A stretch of 64,000 nt of DNA from Meconema thalassinum (GCA_946902985.2 OX336393.1:365782779-365846778); one strand, 5' to 3'. Shown: positions 10,278 through 21,130, numbered from the stretch's first letter. The notes: generated by a model from the letters alone, not told the origin. Made by a program: numbers and translations.

Positions 10278-10958
10278 TGTTACGGCTGTGAGTTTGTGTC
10301 ATCACTCGCCGCATGAGTCACAACTGCCCCAGGGCTGGGCTGTGCCCTGCCTCCTGTATTGCGCGCGCCTTATGCAACAGGGCTACTAGGACAAAGGGAT
10401 AGTCCAGAATCTTCGTGACTGGACCAGCGCTGGAAACCTCGAGAAGCCATGGGCCCTGGATGGATCTAGAAGCATTTATTGAGTCACCGGCCTGCTATAT
10501 AAGAGTGACCCGTGAAGCAGTTGTGGTTGTTGTGTTTTACGAGCTAGTGCGAGCGATTATCGTGTGCGACAGAAGTGTGGTGACGAAGTGCTGTGCGAGT
10601 TACGAAATCCAGTGGCATTGTTTCTCCCAGCTTATGAACAGCGTACATCAAGTGCTCGTAAGTAACTGTATTTGCTGTACCTGAGGAAGAGGGGCAGGTA
10701 GCTTCTGTCAAGGCCACCGGACTCATTAGGACGGATTAACTTCTGTGGTCTGTTGCAAGTGAAAGGGGCCAAGAGCGCATAAGGAAGAGACTTGAGGAAA
10801 CTGGAGTAAGGCTCCTAATTGCTTGTATTTGCTGATTAGTGTAATTTTCTGGCCACAATAAAGTTAATTATTTCTTTTAAGCAGTAATTGGTGTTGTGCT
10901 TTGTACCCCCCACCGTAATCCAGTTAACAAAAGTGCCACTAGGGGGTGGCACGTAACA
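10278..10958 (+). repeat. 3' LTR of gypsy element
   Basis: 681 bp, the same ends as the 5' LTR and offset by 5862 bases throughout, so there is no indel between the two LTRs. The 4-bp GTAT duplication follows at 10959-10962. Confidence 0.95.
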
Positions 10959-10962
10959 GTAT

Positions 10963-11465
10963 ATAGCCTTCAACCAGCCCAGTCTCGACTGAAGTCCAGA
11001 AGAAGCTTTCTTCACACAACTGAGTTGCTTAACTGACAAACCTCAGGTTTTAGGGATTACATCTTGGTTGACCAGAAGCCCCCACATTACTCAGTGGATG
11101 GCTCCATCTGAAAGGCTTCCAGCAGGACATACAGAGGCTTGGACAACTTGGAAGTCTCTCAACAGATTGCGATCTGGGGTTGGCAGATCCAAGTCCAACA
11201 TTCATAAATGTTTTTTTTTCCTGTGACTCGGTCCTTTGTGAATGCGGTGAAGAACAGACTATGGGTCATCTGCTTCAGTGCAGTCTGTGTCCTATATTGT
11301 GCACCATGGAGGATCTGGTGAAGGCTACACCAAATGGACGTGACATGGCAAAATATTGGTCATGCATTATTTAGAACCTTAAATGTTCAAGTTTTGTCAT
11401 TTTTGTTGCCCATTTTGTACGTAACTTATGTAATATTTTTGTTCCTGACACGAGTAAATAAACTC
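10963..11465 (+). pseudogene. Jockey-like LINE 3' end, downstream of gypsy
   Basis: This is the continuation of the LINE broken at 4415. In one frame it gives 'TTWKSLNRLRSGVGRSK', then 'DSVLCECGEEQTMGHLLQC' and a tail ending 'GRDMAKYW'. The Cys-rich 'CECGxxQTMxHLLxC' block is the C-terminal zinc-knuckle-like motif of Jockey-type ORF2. A poly-T run near 11210 breaks the frame. An AATAAA occurs at 11457-11462. Confidence 0.82.
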
Positions 11466-12145
11466 TAGCCTGAGCCAACAGACAATTGCAAATGTACTGC
11501 ATTCATCAAGAGATGGCAAACAGGCCACGAGCCACCACCAAAAGCTAGATTTTTGTGTTTTAGCGCTCTCCTTGAAGGGGAATGTACGCAAATAATACTG
11601 ATAATTATAATAAACGAGATTAACAAGTTGAATCTCTGGAGAAACATAGCCCCTAGTTGGATACCGGGCAAGGTTTATAACTAGTGCAGGTATTTCTGAT
11701 TTTGATCCTCAAATGTGTACTCGCTGAACGGAAAGTTCTCCCAGTGCATGTAATGTCAGCATGTGGGCTGTTAGATGACCTCTGTGCATCTCTGTGGACC
11801 ATGGGCTCGGCTCCTGGAGACAAAACCTCGAGAACAAAGTTTTAATGGGGTTCTGTCGGCTCGCTTTATTTTTATCGCGCGGCTCGGATGGGCGGGCGAG
11901 TGCTGTCCAGTGTCTGTTCATCTTGGCACTTGAGGAAACTCATTTCCTCTTCTTTCTAGCGCTAAGCCTCTAACTTGCAGTGAACTCTCGTGAGTTACAA
12001 CATAGCGTCATTCAATTAAAATATCGCTAACATGTGGAAATGTACGAGATGATGCAATCTTTGAAGTAGACAACGTTTAAGGCATCTTAAATATTCATAT
12101 TATGCAGCACTTAGTAAAATTTTATAACACTGATTTTGAGCCAGC
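11466..12145. other. no gene; short dispersed motif
   Basis: 'GAGCCAACAGACAATTGCAA' and 'GCATTCATCAAG' at 11472-11515 recur in related form at 36785-36825, so some low-copy repeat is present. Nothing else is recognised. Confidence 0.4.
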
Positions 12146-12151
12146 ATTTCC

Positions 12152-12153
12152 AT

Positions 12154-12216
<63 letters not shown>

Positions 12217-12219
12217 TTT
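12152..12219. repeat. (TTTA)n microsatellite
   Basis: About 17 uninterrupted TTTA units. It lies beyond the 3' end of the minus-strand LINE fragment that follows and could be its tail. Confidence 0.9.
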
Positions 12220-12379
12220 CGTATGGCAAAATGAGGATACATTGCGGCCAAGAATTAAAAACAAACAGATGACAAACAATTTAAAATATATACAATATTT
12301 ACAATGCAGATTGTAGGTAGGCCTACTGAAACAGTTTAAACATTAACAGCACAATGTCCAGGCTAAAAAAAAAGACAGC

Positions 12380-13115
12380 GTCATCGGCGGCACTGTGTAG
12401 GTCATGGATAGTTCTTTCAAATCTCCTCCTTGGGACACTCGAGGGCAACATGCTGAATGGTCTGAGGTAAATCGGCACAATCGCAGAATGAGCTTTCAGT
12501 TTTTCCCCACTTGTGGAGCCAGAAATTGCATCGTCCGCCGGTGAATTGAAACCAGGAAGTGCTCTGCAGGGATCAGTTGTTAAACTCAGTTGGTCAGTTT
12601 TTGATGCAGCCCATTCTTTATGCCAAGTCTAGTCAGCAGTGAAATCTTCATCATTGCCCTGTAACACCTGATTTCAAATGCTTCTAGTCTCTTCTTTTCT
12701 GCTCCGCGAACAGTCCAAGTATCAGTTCCATTGAGCGCCACGCTGCAGACAAAGACTTTCTAAAATGACGTTCTAATACCTAACTCCATATTTTATATAA
12801 AAATATTTCTTTTCTGTGGGAATGCTTCCCTTGCCTCTGCTAACCTATTTTTATATCCTCTTTGCTTCGTCCATCACTGTTTATTTTGCTTCCGAAGTAG
12901 CGGAAGTATCCTATTTCCTTAACATTTCACCTGCCTGTTCGAATTTATTTGGGGACTCTGATTGCTTGCGGTTACATTCTATTATTTTTGTTTTATACTT
13001 ATTGATTTTGATCGTGAATTAGTTCCTCGAGCCTGGGCCTATACCATTTAGAAACTCATCAAATCCTCTGGCGAATGGGCTAAGATGACTAAGTCATCAG
13101 CAAATTTCAGTGTTG
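12380..13115 (-). pseudogene. RTE-like LINE ORF2 fragment (RT palm to C-terminus)
   Basis: The minus strand from about 13110 reads 'LKFADDLVILAHSPEDLMSF', the catalytic FADD box of reverse transcriptase. Further on (12790-12600) it reads 'LNGTDTWTVRGAEKKRLEAF' and 'CYRAMMKISLLTRLGI', the conserved post-RT region of RTE/BovB-like and related LINEs. Then 'YLRPFSMLPSSVPRRRFERT' appears near 12430-12500. Stops and frameshifts separate these blocks, so it is dead. The AT-rich TTTA run at 12152 may mark its 3' tail. Confidence 0.72.
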
Positions 13116-13620
13116 AAATAGGCCCTGCCCTTAAAAAGGGGATCGGGTTTACCAAATGTAAAATCAGCCCAAATTAAGACACTGTGACCATAATGACAGT
13201 TGATATTGTGTGCCCTTGCTGCAACGAAAACCCCATTTAATTTACCGTGAATGTTCACCTTCTGTCCTCTATAGTGCTTTGCGGCAGTGAATATTGAGGA
13301 GAATTCATGGTGGCCATTCCATTAGCCTGCATTGCATGTGCAATCGAGTTATGTATTCCCGACACAAAATGATCAATTAATGGCAAACTAATGGCATGAT
13401 CGAGATAGCGGAGGCTCTATGTCCCACACAGGTGCTCAAAGCTTATTGTTGTTACTGTTGATTATTGTGGATAGGGACTGCATGGTGATGACTTCATCAG
13501 TCTTTCGAATTTTATCGTTAGAGATTGGGAAAGGATGTCGGGTTCAATGGCGTATAGGCCTGACTCTATTGCCCTTTATGTACTTAAACTGATATCCATA
13601 TCATATATTCATTGGCTGCT
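13116..13620. other. nothing recognised
   Basis: Mixed sequence without a supported reading frame or repeat match. Confidence 0.4.
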
Positions 13621-13627
13621 GTCACAG

Positions 13628-13965
13628 CTGTTGTTGTTGTTGATTCATTTACCGGCTTTGCGACATCCTGGTTATGTAGCCCCGTGTACCTGGTTGTGTG
13701 ATAAAACCTTTATTTCTATACTGGACCACCTCGTGGTGTAGCAGCTAGCGTTTTTGACTATCGTCCCGGAGGTCCGAGTTGATTCCCGGCTCTACCAAGA
13801 ACTTTAAATTCTGGTGCTAGGTCTGGAATGGGGCACACTCTGCTTCGTGGGGAAAAACTGAGGAGAGGAAGGTTTGATTCCCACCTCAGCCGTCCTGGAA
13901 GTGGTTTTCCCCCACTTCAACTCCAGGCAAATGCTGGGATGGCTCCTTACTTAAGGCCACAATAT
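13628..13965 (+). mobile_element. two SINE-C pieces in opposite orientation
   Basis: 13628-13690 is a SINE-C 3' module on the minus strand (GTTGTTGTTGTTGATTC, then 'CCCCGTGTACCTGG'). From about 13720 to 13965 a SINE-C head lies on the plus strand: 'CTCGTGGTGTAGCAGCTAGC', B-box-like GTTGATTCCCGG, then 'CCTGGAAGTGGTTTTCCC' and 'CTCCAGGCAAATGCTGGGAT'. No duplication was found. Confidence 0.65.
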
Positions 13966-14304
13966 GGACTGGTATGGAGTATACAGTAAATCGATCCTTA
14001 GGCATCAAAGAGTAGAGGGAGGTAGAAGAAGGCCAAACTCAACTTTTAAAACATCTGTAGTATCAGCCTTACAGCGAGAAGAGTTACCAAGAAAAACCTA
14101 CAGCTCAGGATTAAACGTGCTGACCCCAGGTATACTTTGGGAGAACCTTGATTAAGGTGCATTTACAACCAGGAGAGAAGAAGAAGCTGTTTCACGCTAA
14201 CTCCAATGGTATTTTTCTCGACAAAGGATGTGCTACCATTAAATTCTTACGATAGATTCCAAAGTTACTAAGTAATTTAAATTACACTATCTCGATGTTC
14301 CGAT

Positions 14305-14800
14305 TTTTTATTTATTTAGTCAATTTACCCTCTAGGTTGGTGGTTCCCACGGACTCAGCGAGGGAACTCACCACTACCGCCTCTATGGGCAGCGTCCTGG
14401 AGCTTGGAACATCTGGTCGGGATGGATACAACTGGGGAGCTGTGATCAGCACTTCGCCCAGGCGGCCTCACCTGCAAAGCGAACAGGGACCTCATGGGGG
14501 AGGGGATGGGATGGAAGATAGGGATGGATAGGCTAGGAAGAGGGAAGGAGGTGGCCGTGGCCTTACAGAAGGTACCATCCCGGCATTGGCCCGAAGACGA
14601 AGTGGGAAACCACGGAAAACCACTTCGAGGATGGCTGAGGTGGGAATCGAACCCCTTCTACTCATTTGGACTGTCCGAGGCTGAGTAGAGCCCGTTCCAG
14701 TCCTCATACCACTTTTCAAATTTCGTGGCAGAGCCGGGAATCGAACCCAGGATCTCCGGGGCGGCAGCTAACCATGCTGACTGCTACGCTACGGAGGCGA
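14305..14800 (-). mobile_element. SINE-C long variant with 14-bp TSD
   Basis: The minus-strand head has A-box/B-box-like segments near 14735-14800 (B box GGTTCGATTCCCGG). The body is the SINE-C core, with an extra 3' part containing 'GGCGGCCTCACCTGC' and an AT-rich end (ATTTATTT). Perfect duplication CTCGATGTTCCGAT lies at 14291-14304 and 14801-14814. Confidence 0.88.
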
Positions 14801-14814
14801 CTCGATGTTCCGAT

Positions 14815-15463
14815 AAGAATAGAAAGTTTCGCAAATATTTCTTCTTTTTAAATTTAACAATATATGTGGATGTTTTGGTTTTGGTTGCGCTGATGAAGAG
14901 CGCGAAATAACTTGTGTGCAGAAAATAGTGTAATTTGAAGTTTCTCGTGGGAGAGACTCTGCTAATCAATATTAAGGTATTGTTGGTAAACATGATAAAT
15001 TAATGGAAAGGGTTTCAAAAATTCAACATTGAAATTAAGGTACTACATATTTGTACAGTACATTCAGTTCTTAAAAATTTCATCTGGCATGGGTTGTCTA
15101 AATCATCTAATACTTGAAATAAATATTTTGGAGAAATTTAAATTTATTAACTTTTTATGAATTCTTGGTTGATACTAGTGGCACTAGGGCTAAATCCGCG
15201 GTACCTTGTCTAAATTCGCAACGTAATAAGTCTAATAATATGGTACATTACCAACACTGGAGCTACACCGAAATATGTGTGATTTTATAGAAAATTCTCA
15301 TACAAATAACAACACAGGCTTTCACGATTTTACCACCAGATGGTAGCATTTGTCGTTTCGAAATGTATAGCCACACAACTGTAGAGATGAACTCTTCTCT
15401 TACACTGACGTATCTCTGTAAAAAAAAAAAAAAAAGTTACTGCGGGATTATCCGTACCGCGGA
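14815..15463. other. nothing recognised except a poly-A run
   Basis: AT-rich sequence. A 15-base A run is at 15421-15435. Confidence 0.4.
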
Positions 15464-15476
15464 GTTAGCAAAGTCT

Positions 15477-15994
15477 TTCGGTTGGTTGGTTCCTTAGTTT
15501 AGGGGCTGCGACAACGCGGTCATGTAGCCCCGTGTACTTTGGATGTGTGTAGAATCTGTCTGATAACCGGTGTTAATTGTGATGACTGTATTAGTGTGGG
15601 TTATCTGTTTTGAATTCAAGTAAGGACTGCAGACAATAATTCCAAGTAGTTCCTACTTTTGCTACCAAATGCAACCGTCCACGACACCTAGCTTACGGAC
15701 TTGCCTACTAGATGGCATCGTAGTCAGCACCTGGCGGCAAACGTTGGAACTAATAGAGCGTTATCAATTCTAACCTACAAATTTTAGCTTCACACAAATG
15801 TACTGTAGTTAGTGGAAGGTTCTTTTTCATGCCATAAATCTATGACATGGGACCACCGGCTTTACTTCCCCTCCGAAAGGAGGCATATTGAGGGATTTTT
15901 ACGCTCTTAAAAATCTGACGACTTCGGCTGAGTTTGAACCCGCGACCTTCGGCATAGAAGCTGAGCATGCTACCAACTACGCCACCGAAGCCGC
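15477..15994 (-). mobile_element. SINE-A full-length
   Basis: The minus-strand head at the right end reads GCGGCTTCGGTGGCGTAGTT (A box), with B box GGTTCAAACTC. The body contains 'AAAATCCCTCAATATGCC' and 'GGAGGGGAAGTAAAGCCGG', the 3' module ends in AACCAACC, and length is 518 bp. Imperfect 13-bp duplications flank it: GTTAGCAAAGTCT at 15464-15476 and GTTAGTAAACTCT at 15995-16007. The two mismatches suggest an old insertion. Confidence 0.85.
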
Positions 15995-16139
15995 GTTAGT
16001 AAACTCTCCCCTATGTGTTGATAAGTTATGTAAATATTTCCTATCCTGGCGACGATAAAAGTATAAGTTTACTGCACATCGCGGTGAAAAGAAAAAAGTT
16101 TCTACTCATGGCAATATTTAAACTTGTGTGGATCTATAT

Positions 16140-16245
16140 TGTTAGGTTAGATTTTGTCGGAACGCTCTATCAAAATTCCAACGTTCACCACTAGGTATCA
16201 TTAATATCTGGTGGCGAAAGTTGGAACTACTTGAAATTGAACGGA
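16140..16245 (+). mobile_element. SINE-A internal fragment
   Basis: 'CCAACGTTCACCACTAGG', 'TGGTGGCGAAAGTTGGAACT' and 'ACTTGAAATTG' match the middle of SINE-A on the plus strand. Both ends are missing. Confidence 0.55.
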
Positions 16246-17059
16246 ACTTGTAGCTCACCCTAAGGGTGTCCGCTGGAAGCAGCTACAGACTCAGGCGAGC
16301 CGAACATGTCCTCGGACACTCCCGGCACTAAAAGCCATACGATAAATAAATGAAATAATACGATGAGTGTTTAGTACGGTACCTTTGATGTTATCTATTG
16401 TGGGATGGTGTCGCATTGCGTCTGTCATCGCGTTAGTATTTACGTGGCTAAAAGGGCTCCCAATTGACGGTTAACAGGCGACAGGTTAATTGAGATGGTG
16501 TAGTATCTTTATTGACCCCCACCCCCACCTCCACCTCCACCCCCTCGGTAGAGGAGCTCGAACCTGGCCGGGCCGGGAGAAACATATCGACCGTGCACGC
16601 CGGCCATGGGCTATCGGGCGGTTCGTTAAGCCGTTCTCATCACTGCGCGTCTCGCCTTCCTTTCCTTCCTTGCTCCTGGGGATTTACCCCCCTCTCCTCT
16701 ATCGCATGAAACTTTTAATTGAGATCTTGCTCTAGCTGTGCCACTTTAAGTGCTAACCCCCTCTCAGCTGACGTGATGTAATTTGAGTGTGATCGATCAC
16801 TACTATACACGGCTACTATTACACACGATTGTCGTTTTATATCCTAGCCAGGACTTGATGATGCTGTTACCTCCTAAGATGTGCTGTTAGCTCTTAACTG
16901 GGTCACCGTGCTATCCTGTTCAGTAAAGAAGAGGCTACTGCTGCTTCTTAAAGTGGACATGACGATCCTCTATACTAGTGGTTTGTTGTTTCAAGGCGCG
17001 TAACAACTAGGTCATCTGGCCGTAATGATATCCATGATAATGCAAATACTACTACTATT
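16246..17059. other. nothing firmly recognised
   Basis: A C-rich CCACC run at 16516-16545 is the only notable composition. No supported gene. Confidence 0.4.
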
Positions 17060-17145
17060 AGTTGTTTTTGATTGATTTAGGGCCTTCACAACATCGTGAT
17101 CGTGTAGCCCCATGTACTTGGCTATGGGTAATTTCTCTGATAACC
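17060..17145 (-). mobile_element. SINE-C/A 3' module fragment
   Basis: 'TTGATTGATTTAGGGCCTTC', then 'GTAGCCCCATGTACTTGG' and 'CTGATAACCTGCC' match the 3' module shared by SINE-A and SINE-C. Confidence 0.6.
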
Positions 17146-17850
17146 TGCCCCCCAGGAGCTCACATCTAGTGGGACGTGGTTTGGCGACCACGGAACCCCA
17201 GCTGAGTCCAGCATTACTTCCATTTACTTGTGCCGGGCTCCTCTCCGTCTTCTTTCCTGTCGAGCTCTATTGGTCAACTCTTGTTCTCTTCCGACTTCGA
17301 CGGTATTAGGGTATCAGAGGCCTAGGGAGTCTATTCCTTTCCCGCTATAATTGGCCCTTGTCTCATCTTTCCTGATACCCTCTTTCTGCGAGGGGCACTC
17401 TCTTTTTCTTCTGCACAAGGCCCTCAAGGAGACAGGGTGTGTGTAGCCCCACCACTTCTGGTGCACCCTTGATAGTGCTACACCCTCAAGGGTTCACGGC
17501 TGGTGAGTTTGGAAGTTCGCGACTCCGAGGTATTCCTGAGCTGGGTTAGTTTTTTTCTTTCCTTTTACCACTGACTTTGGGGCGGGCCCTCTCCTCTTTC
17601 GCCTTTCATGGCTCTCCCTCCTTCCAAGTCCCTCAATCCTCATTCTTCGAGGGTTGAGGGCATTTCCTTTCTTCCTGTCCTTTATTTGCCTTATCCTTTA
17701 TTTGTTTACCATTTCTTCTTCTAGTATGTAAGTTTGTAGCTAGTAGGCTATCCGTTATAGTTTACATTCCCATCTCATCTTCCACTATCACCCAAATCAT
17801 TAGGGGCCGATAACGTAGATTTTAGGCCCCTTAAAAGAACAATTATCATC
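17146..17850 (+). repeat. dispersed repeat E, copy 1
   Basis: It starts CCCCAGGAGCTCACATCTAG and contains 'GGCGACCACGGAACCCCAGC', 'CGGTATTAGGGTATC' and 'AATTGGCCCTTGTCTCATC'. It ends with a stem-forming GGGGCCGATAACGTAGAT...GGCCCC and 'CTTAAAAGAACAATTATCAT'. Two other copies are at 30147-31110 (minus) and 32218-32900 (plus). This copy lacks the ~30-bp internal repeats of the others. The retroposon-like tail suggests LINE-dependent mobility. No coding frame is seen. Confidence 0.75.
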
Positions 17851-17902
17851 ATATGATAACCTGTATTATTGTGATGGCTGAATTCACTCACTCAGAAGGC
17901 TT

Positions 17903-18640
17903 CTAAGGAACACGAAGATCCCGCGCTGATCTCACAAAATGCCTCCACTGAACTCTGTTTTGGGCGAGCTCTTGCCAGTTGTCCACATTCAGATGTCTAC
18001 AAAGTTTGGAGATTTTATTTTTCCAGGAACCTCGTGGTCTTCCCACTGGCCTTATTCTTCTTGGCTGGCTGCGTGGCTCAGGGGTAACGTTCTCGCTTGC
18101 TGGGCCCGAGGTTGCAGGTTCGTATCCTGGCGCAGTCAGCTGGCATTTGAGGGTGCGCAAATGCGAGGGAGCCGTGTCCGTAGATTTACTGGCACGGTAA
18201 AGATCCCCTTCGGGGCAAAATTCAGGCACCCCGGCGTCTCTAAAAGCCACAGTTGTTAAAAGGGACGTAAAACCAATAACATTATTATTTATTATTATTA
18301 TTCCTCTTGGCTCTTCTTTAAAGATTTGTAAGACCATCCTATCATCTCCCATCCTTAGTAAATGACCAGCCCATTGAAGTCCTCTGGAGTTAATGATGTT
18401 GAGTATTGGTGCTTGCTGTGATAGTGACTGTATGTCTTTATTTGATCTTTTTTTCCAGCTTTGAGATGCAGAGTCAAATACTGGCCCTAAAAGATTCCTA
18501 TACACTTTATTTTTTCGAGAACCTGCACTGGTGCTCTTCCTGTTTTGTTAAACTCCATGATTCTGCATCATAAGTTAGAACTGGCCTAATGATGGTATTG
18601 TATATTTTCAGTTTTGTATTTCTCGTCAAAAAATAGTGGG
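17903..18640 (-). pseudogene. RTE-like LINE ORF2 C-terminus, split by SINE-H
   Basis: Upstream on the minus strand (18640-18510) it reads 'LTRNTKLKIYNTIIRPVLTY'. Next come 'FDSASQSWKKRSNKDIQSL' and 'LQWAGHLLRMGDDRM', and after the SINE-H insertion 'GRPRGSWKNKISKLCRHLNV' and 'NRVQWRHFVRSARDL'. These are conserved C-terminal blocks of RTE-type and related LINEs. The end of the frame at 17903 is probably the natural stop. The SINE lies between 18067 and 18297 and restores no frame. Confidence 0.78.
18067..18297 (+). mobile_element. SINE-H full-length, nested in LINE
   Basis: The tRNA-like head has TGGCTCAGGGGT (A box) and GGTTCGTATCC (B box). The body contains 'GTGCGCAAATGCGAGGGAGC' and 'GATCCCCTTCGGGGCAAAAT', and the tail is ATTATT. 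A 15-bp duplication with one mismatch lies at 18052-18066 (TTATTCTTCTTGGCT) and 18298-18312. Confidence 0.87.
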
Positions 18641-18654
18641 TGCATTTGTAATTC

Positions 18655-19200
18655 AGGTTAGGATTGGGAAGGAGGCAGTCGTGACCTTAAGTTAGGAACC
18701 ATCCTGGCATTTGCCTGGATAAGAAGTTAGAAACCACGGAAAACCACTTCCAAGATAATAATAATAATAATATCGTATGGCCTCGGGTGCCTGGTGCAAG
18801 CTTTGTTAATTGACACCCAGAGGGTAGCTTGCATGTCGAATTTCGTCGATCCTTTGAACGCTATGAAAGTCAAGGAGATTAGATATCTAAACTCCTTGAC
18901 ACTACAGCGCTTTCAAGTAGAGAATGGAGTAACTTTGTGTTGGCGGAAAATCCCGAGATTAATTTTGCCATTGAACACGGCCTACTGAATTCAAATGGGT
19001 TCTTTAACATGCCAACAACGTATGACATGAGTATCGTGATTTTTCTCGCCTTCAAAAATCACTTACCATGGGCAGGGGCGAACCTGCAATCTTGGGGTTG
19101 GTAGTCCGACACTATAACCACTCACCCACCGTGGCAAGCACTTCCAAGATGGTTGAGTTGGGAATTGAACCATCCACTGTAGAGGACATAGGAAAGCAGA
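18655..19200 (-). mobile_element. SINE-C interrupted by SINE-B
   Basis: The left piece (18655-18756) has 'GGCATTTGCCTGGATAAG' and 'AAACCACGGAAAACCACTTC'. The right piece (19139-19200) resumes 'CACTTCCAAGATGGTTGAG' and continues to 'GGAATTGAACC'. SINE-B sits between them. Confidence 0.8.
18757..19138 (-). mobile_element. SINE-B full-length, nested in SINE-C
   Basis: On the minus strand it begins GCTTGCCACGGTGGGTGAGT (A box) with a B-box region GGTTCGCCCCTGCC, and ends in GGCCATACGAT plus ATT repeats (seen here as AAT from 18757). Duplication CACTTCCAAGAT lies at 18745-18756 and 19139-19150. Confidence 0.88.
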
Positions 19201-19640
19201 AACTTACGATAGTTTGATCATGATTCAGTAGAGGACGAAACGTTGGTCGACCAATTAATATAGGCCAACACACGGCAACATTTCTGTAAATATTATGACA
19301 TTCTAGTGTTTTATAAGTATAATTATTTAATCGATTATTATTCTTTGGCAGCCTGTCTTCTTATACACTTGACCTGGATTGCGCTGTTTCCAGAGATTCA
19401 GCAATCAGTGCCATATCGTCTAATGAACTTCTAATGTATAAACATCAACTGATCTGCATATTGCGGCCACAAACTGACAGTATTGTTAAAGAGTTAAATC
19501 ATCATATACTGGTAATTGGAAGGAAATTAGTCAATTTGCAAGTATTAATTTGAAGACCAGCCAATGCCTGTAAAATGCATTGTCTCAATTTTAATTTGCT
19601 CATTTTTGTTTCGAATTTGGCCAAATATGGACCGCAAAGA
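19201..19640. other. nothing recognised
   Basis: AT-rich sequence without a supported frame or repeat match. Confidence 0.4.
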
Positions 19641-19642
19641 AC

Positions 19643-19850
19643 TTACGAATTTTTGGCTTTTCTTCTTTTCTCCTCCCAGAACCTCTTCATGCGTTCGCTT
19701 CTTTTCTTTCTCTCCTCATCGGAAATGATCCGTTTGGGCCTCCTCATTGTTGGTTTCTCCTGAAATGCTTTTAAACTGTCTACTCTCCTTCTAAACTCTC
19801 TTCTATTGTGGACTATCTGTTTGCTCATTATTAGAATACATTTTTTGTGT
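19643..19850 (-). pseudogene. LINE ORF2 basic C-terminal tail
   Basis: The minus strand gives 'NRREFRRRVDSLKAFQEK' and 'KRSERMKRFWEEKRRKAKNS' before a stop. It has the same basic ending as the fragments at 3521-3850 and 45200-45331. No upstream RT is present. Confidence 0.6.
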
Positions 19851-20040
19851 AGTATTATATTTGTGTGCTGGATTGTTGCTGTGAATTCTGCCTAAGTCCG
19901 AATGGGGAGTTTATTGAGTGAGACTGAGATAATTCAACAGTATTTCATATAAATTCAGTTTGATTAAATTATTTTGATCGATTAATCTATCATCAATTAT
20001 TATTAATTTAAGAAATTGCAATCCTCCCTCTCTCTCTCTC

Positions 20041-20330
20041 CTAGCGTTTATCCCGCAGTGGAGGGTCCGCTGCTTTTGTACACCTCCTCCATTTCAGTCT
20101 GTCGTTGGCACCTTCTGGTCTTAAGGCAACATCGTGCATGTCGACCTTGCTATTGTCAGTCCACCGCTTTGCTGGTCTTCCATGCGGTCGCATTCCACCT
20201 GGGTAAATTTGAAGAGCTGTTTTAGCGATTGGGTTTTCTTGATTTCCCAGTACGTGACCATTCCAGCCGACACGAGCTTCCCTCACTTTCGCTAAGATAG
20301 AGTCAGTGGCTAGCTGACCCAATGCCCAAT
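20041..20330 (-). pseudogene. RTE-like LINE C-terminal tail
   Basis: The minus frame reads 'ILAKVREARVGWNGHVLG', 'MRPHGRPAKRWTDNSKVDM' and 'NDRLKWRRCTKAADPPLRDK', ending at a stop at 20041. These are the typical GRPxxRW and KADP blocks at the C-terminus of RTE-type LINE proteins. A CT-rich run follows at 20027-20041, next to the left duplication, as expected for a 3' end. Confidence 0.75.
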
Positions 20331-20850
20331 AAACTAAGAGCGATTAAGGGAACTACTCGCGTATGGCGGAGCTCTTTACGGTCACGGAGGGTGTCCGTCA
20401 TTTTGTGTAGGCTAAGGATAGGTCATGAATGATCCACCAACTCGTACCTAATGAGAAGTGAAGACCCCCACTTTGTACCTGTGGAGCCATATTCACCGTG
20501 GCCCACTTTTTAACCGAGTGCTGACTTACGAAGAAACCTTGATTTGCAGATGACACTCAAACTTATATTAGCCGATGACGTGGTAGCTGCTGATCGCGTC
20601 ATCCGCTTTATAAGTGAGAGTGGGTTAGGGCCGGCAATCTAAACTTACAAGTAATATTCTGTTTATAATTTAAGTTTTTGTTTTTCTTAATTTTTTGTTT
20701 TATTTATTTTTGATCTTTTCACACTTAGGTATCCACCTCGAAATGTAACTATATATTCTATATTTGTATAATTTAATTTGTGTTTAAAGGGTCAGATGAC
20801 CTCGTAAATCCGTCTCTTAAAACAACAATAACTACAGTATAACAATAACT
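20331..20850 (+). pseudogene. LINE ORF2 C-terminal tail with 3' UTR
   Basis: The plus frame reads 'MPNKLRAIKGTTRVWRSS' and 'VILCRLRIGH', and after a break a 'PHFVPVEP'/'SPWPTF' Cys-knuckle remnant and 'LADDVVAADRVIRFISESG'. The 3' end carries 'GGGTCAGATGACCTCGTAAA' and 'CTTAAAACAACAATAACT'. Related tails are at 48280-48640 and 51457-51800. Clade unclear. Confidence 0.68.
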
Positions 20851-21130
20851 AACTTTCTCCACGATCAGAGCGATGCCTAATTTTCGTCGAACATCTGAAT
20901 TCCGTATGTGTCTACATCAAGTAAGTCCTAAGGTCCATCGGAGCATCTTAATCTCCATTTATGTACAGAAGTGTAATTTAAGAAATTGCAATTAATTTGC
21001 TTTACATATAAATTTATAATAATTCGGCACTTGTATAATTCATAGAAATAAACTTCAACAGTGTTTCATTTGTTGTCTATTTACCTACAATAGAGTTTTT
21101 ACTGATTCTCTGTGATGTTCCTTGTTGCAG

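Larger units (their letters stand above)
4416..10958 (+). mobile_element. full-length Ty3/gypsy LTR retrotransposon
   Basis: The element is 6543 bp with two 681-bp LTRs beginning TGTTACG and ending CGTAACA. A 4-bp TSD, GTAT, lies at 4412-4415 and 10959-10962. The order is LTR, primer-binding site, gag, -1 frameshift site, pol (protease, RT, RNase H, integrase with GPY/F-like C-terminus), polypurine tract, LTR. RT before integrase places it in Ty3/gypsy. There is no env ORF: pol ends at 10240, only 24 bases before the polypurine tract. I count three substitutions between the LTRs, so the insertion is recent, yet pol carries three in-frame stops. It is probably non-autonomous now. Confidence 0.95.
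20023..20973. mobile_element. 951-bp insert with 19-bp TSD holding two opposed LINE tails
   Basis: A perfect 19-bp direct repeat, TAATTTAAGAAATTGCAAT, is at 20004-20022 and 20974-20992. Inside it, 20041-20330 is a LINE tail on the minus strand and about 20330-20850 is a different LINE tail on the plus strand. A single retrotransposition of a chimeric or internally inverted template fits the single pair of duplications. Confidence 0.75.
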
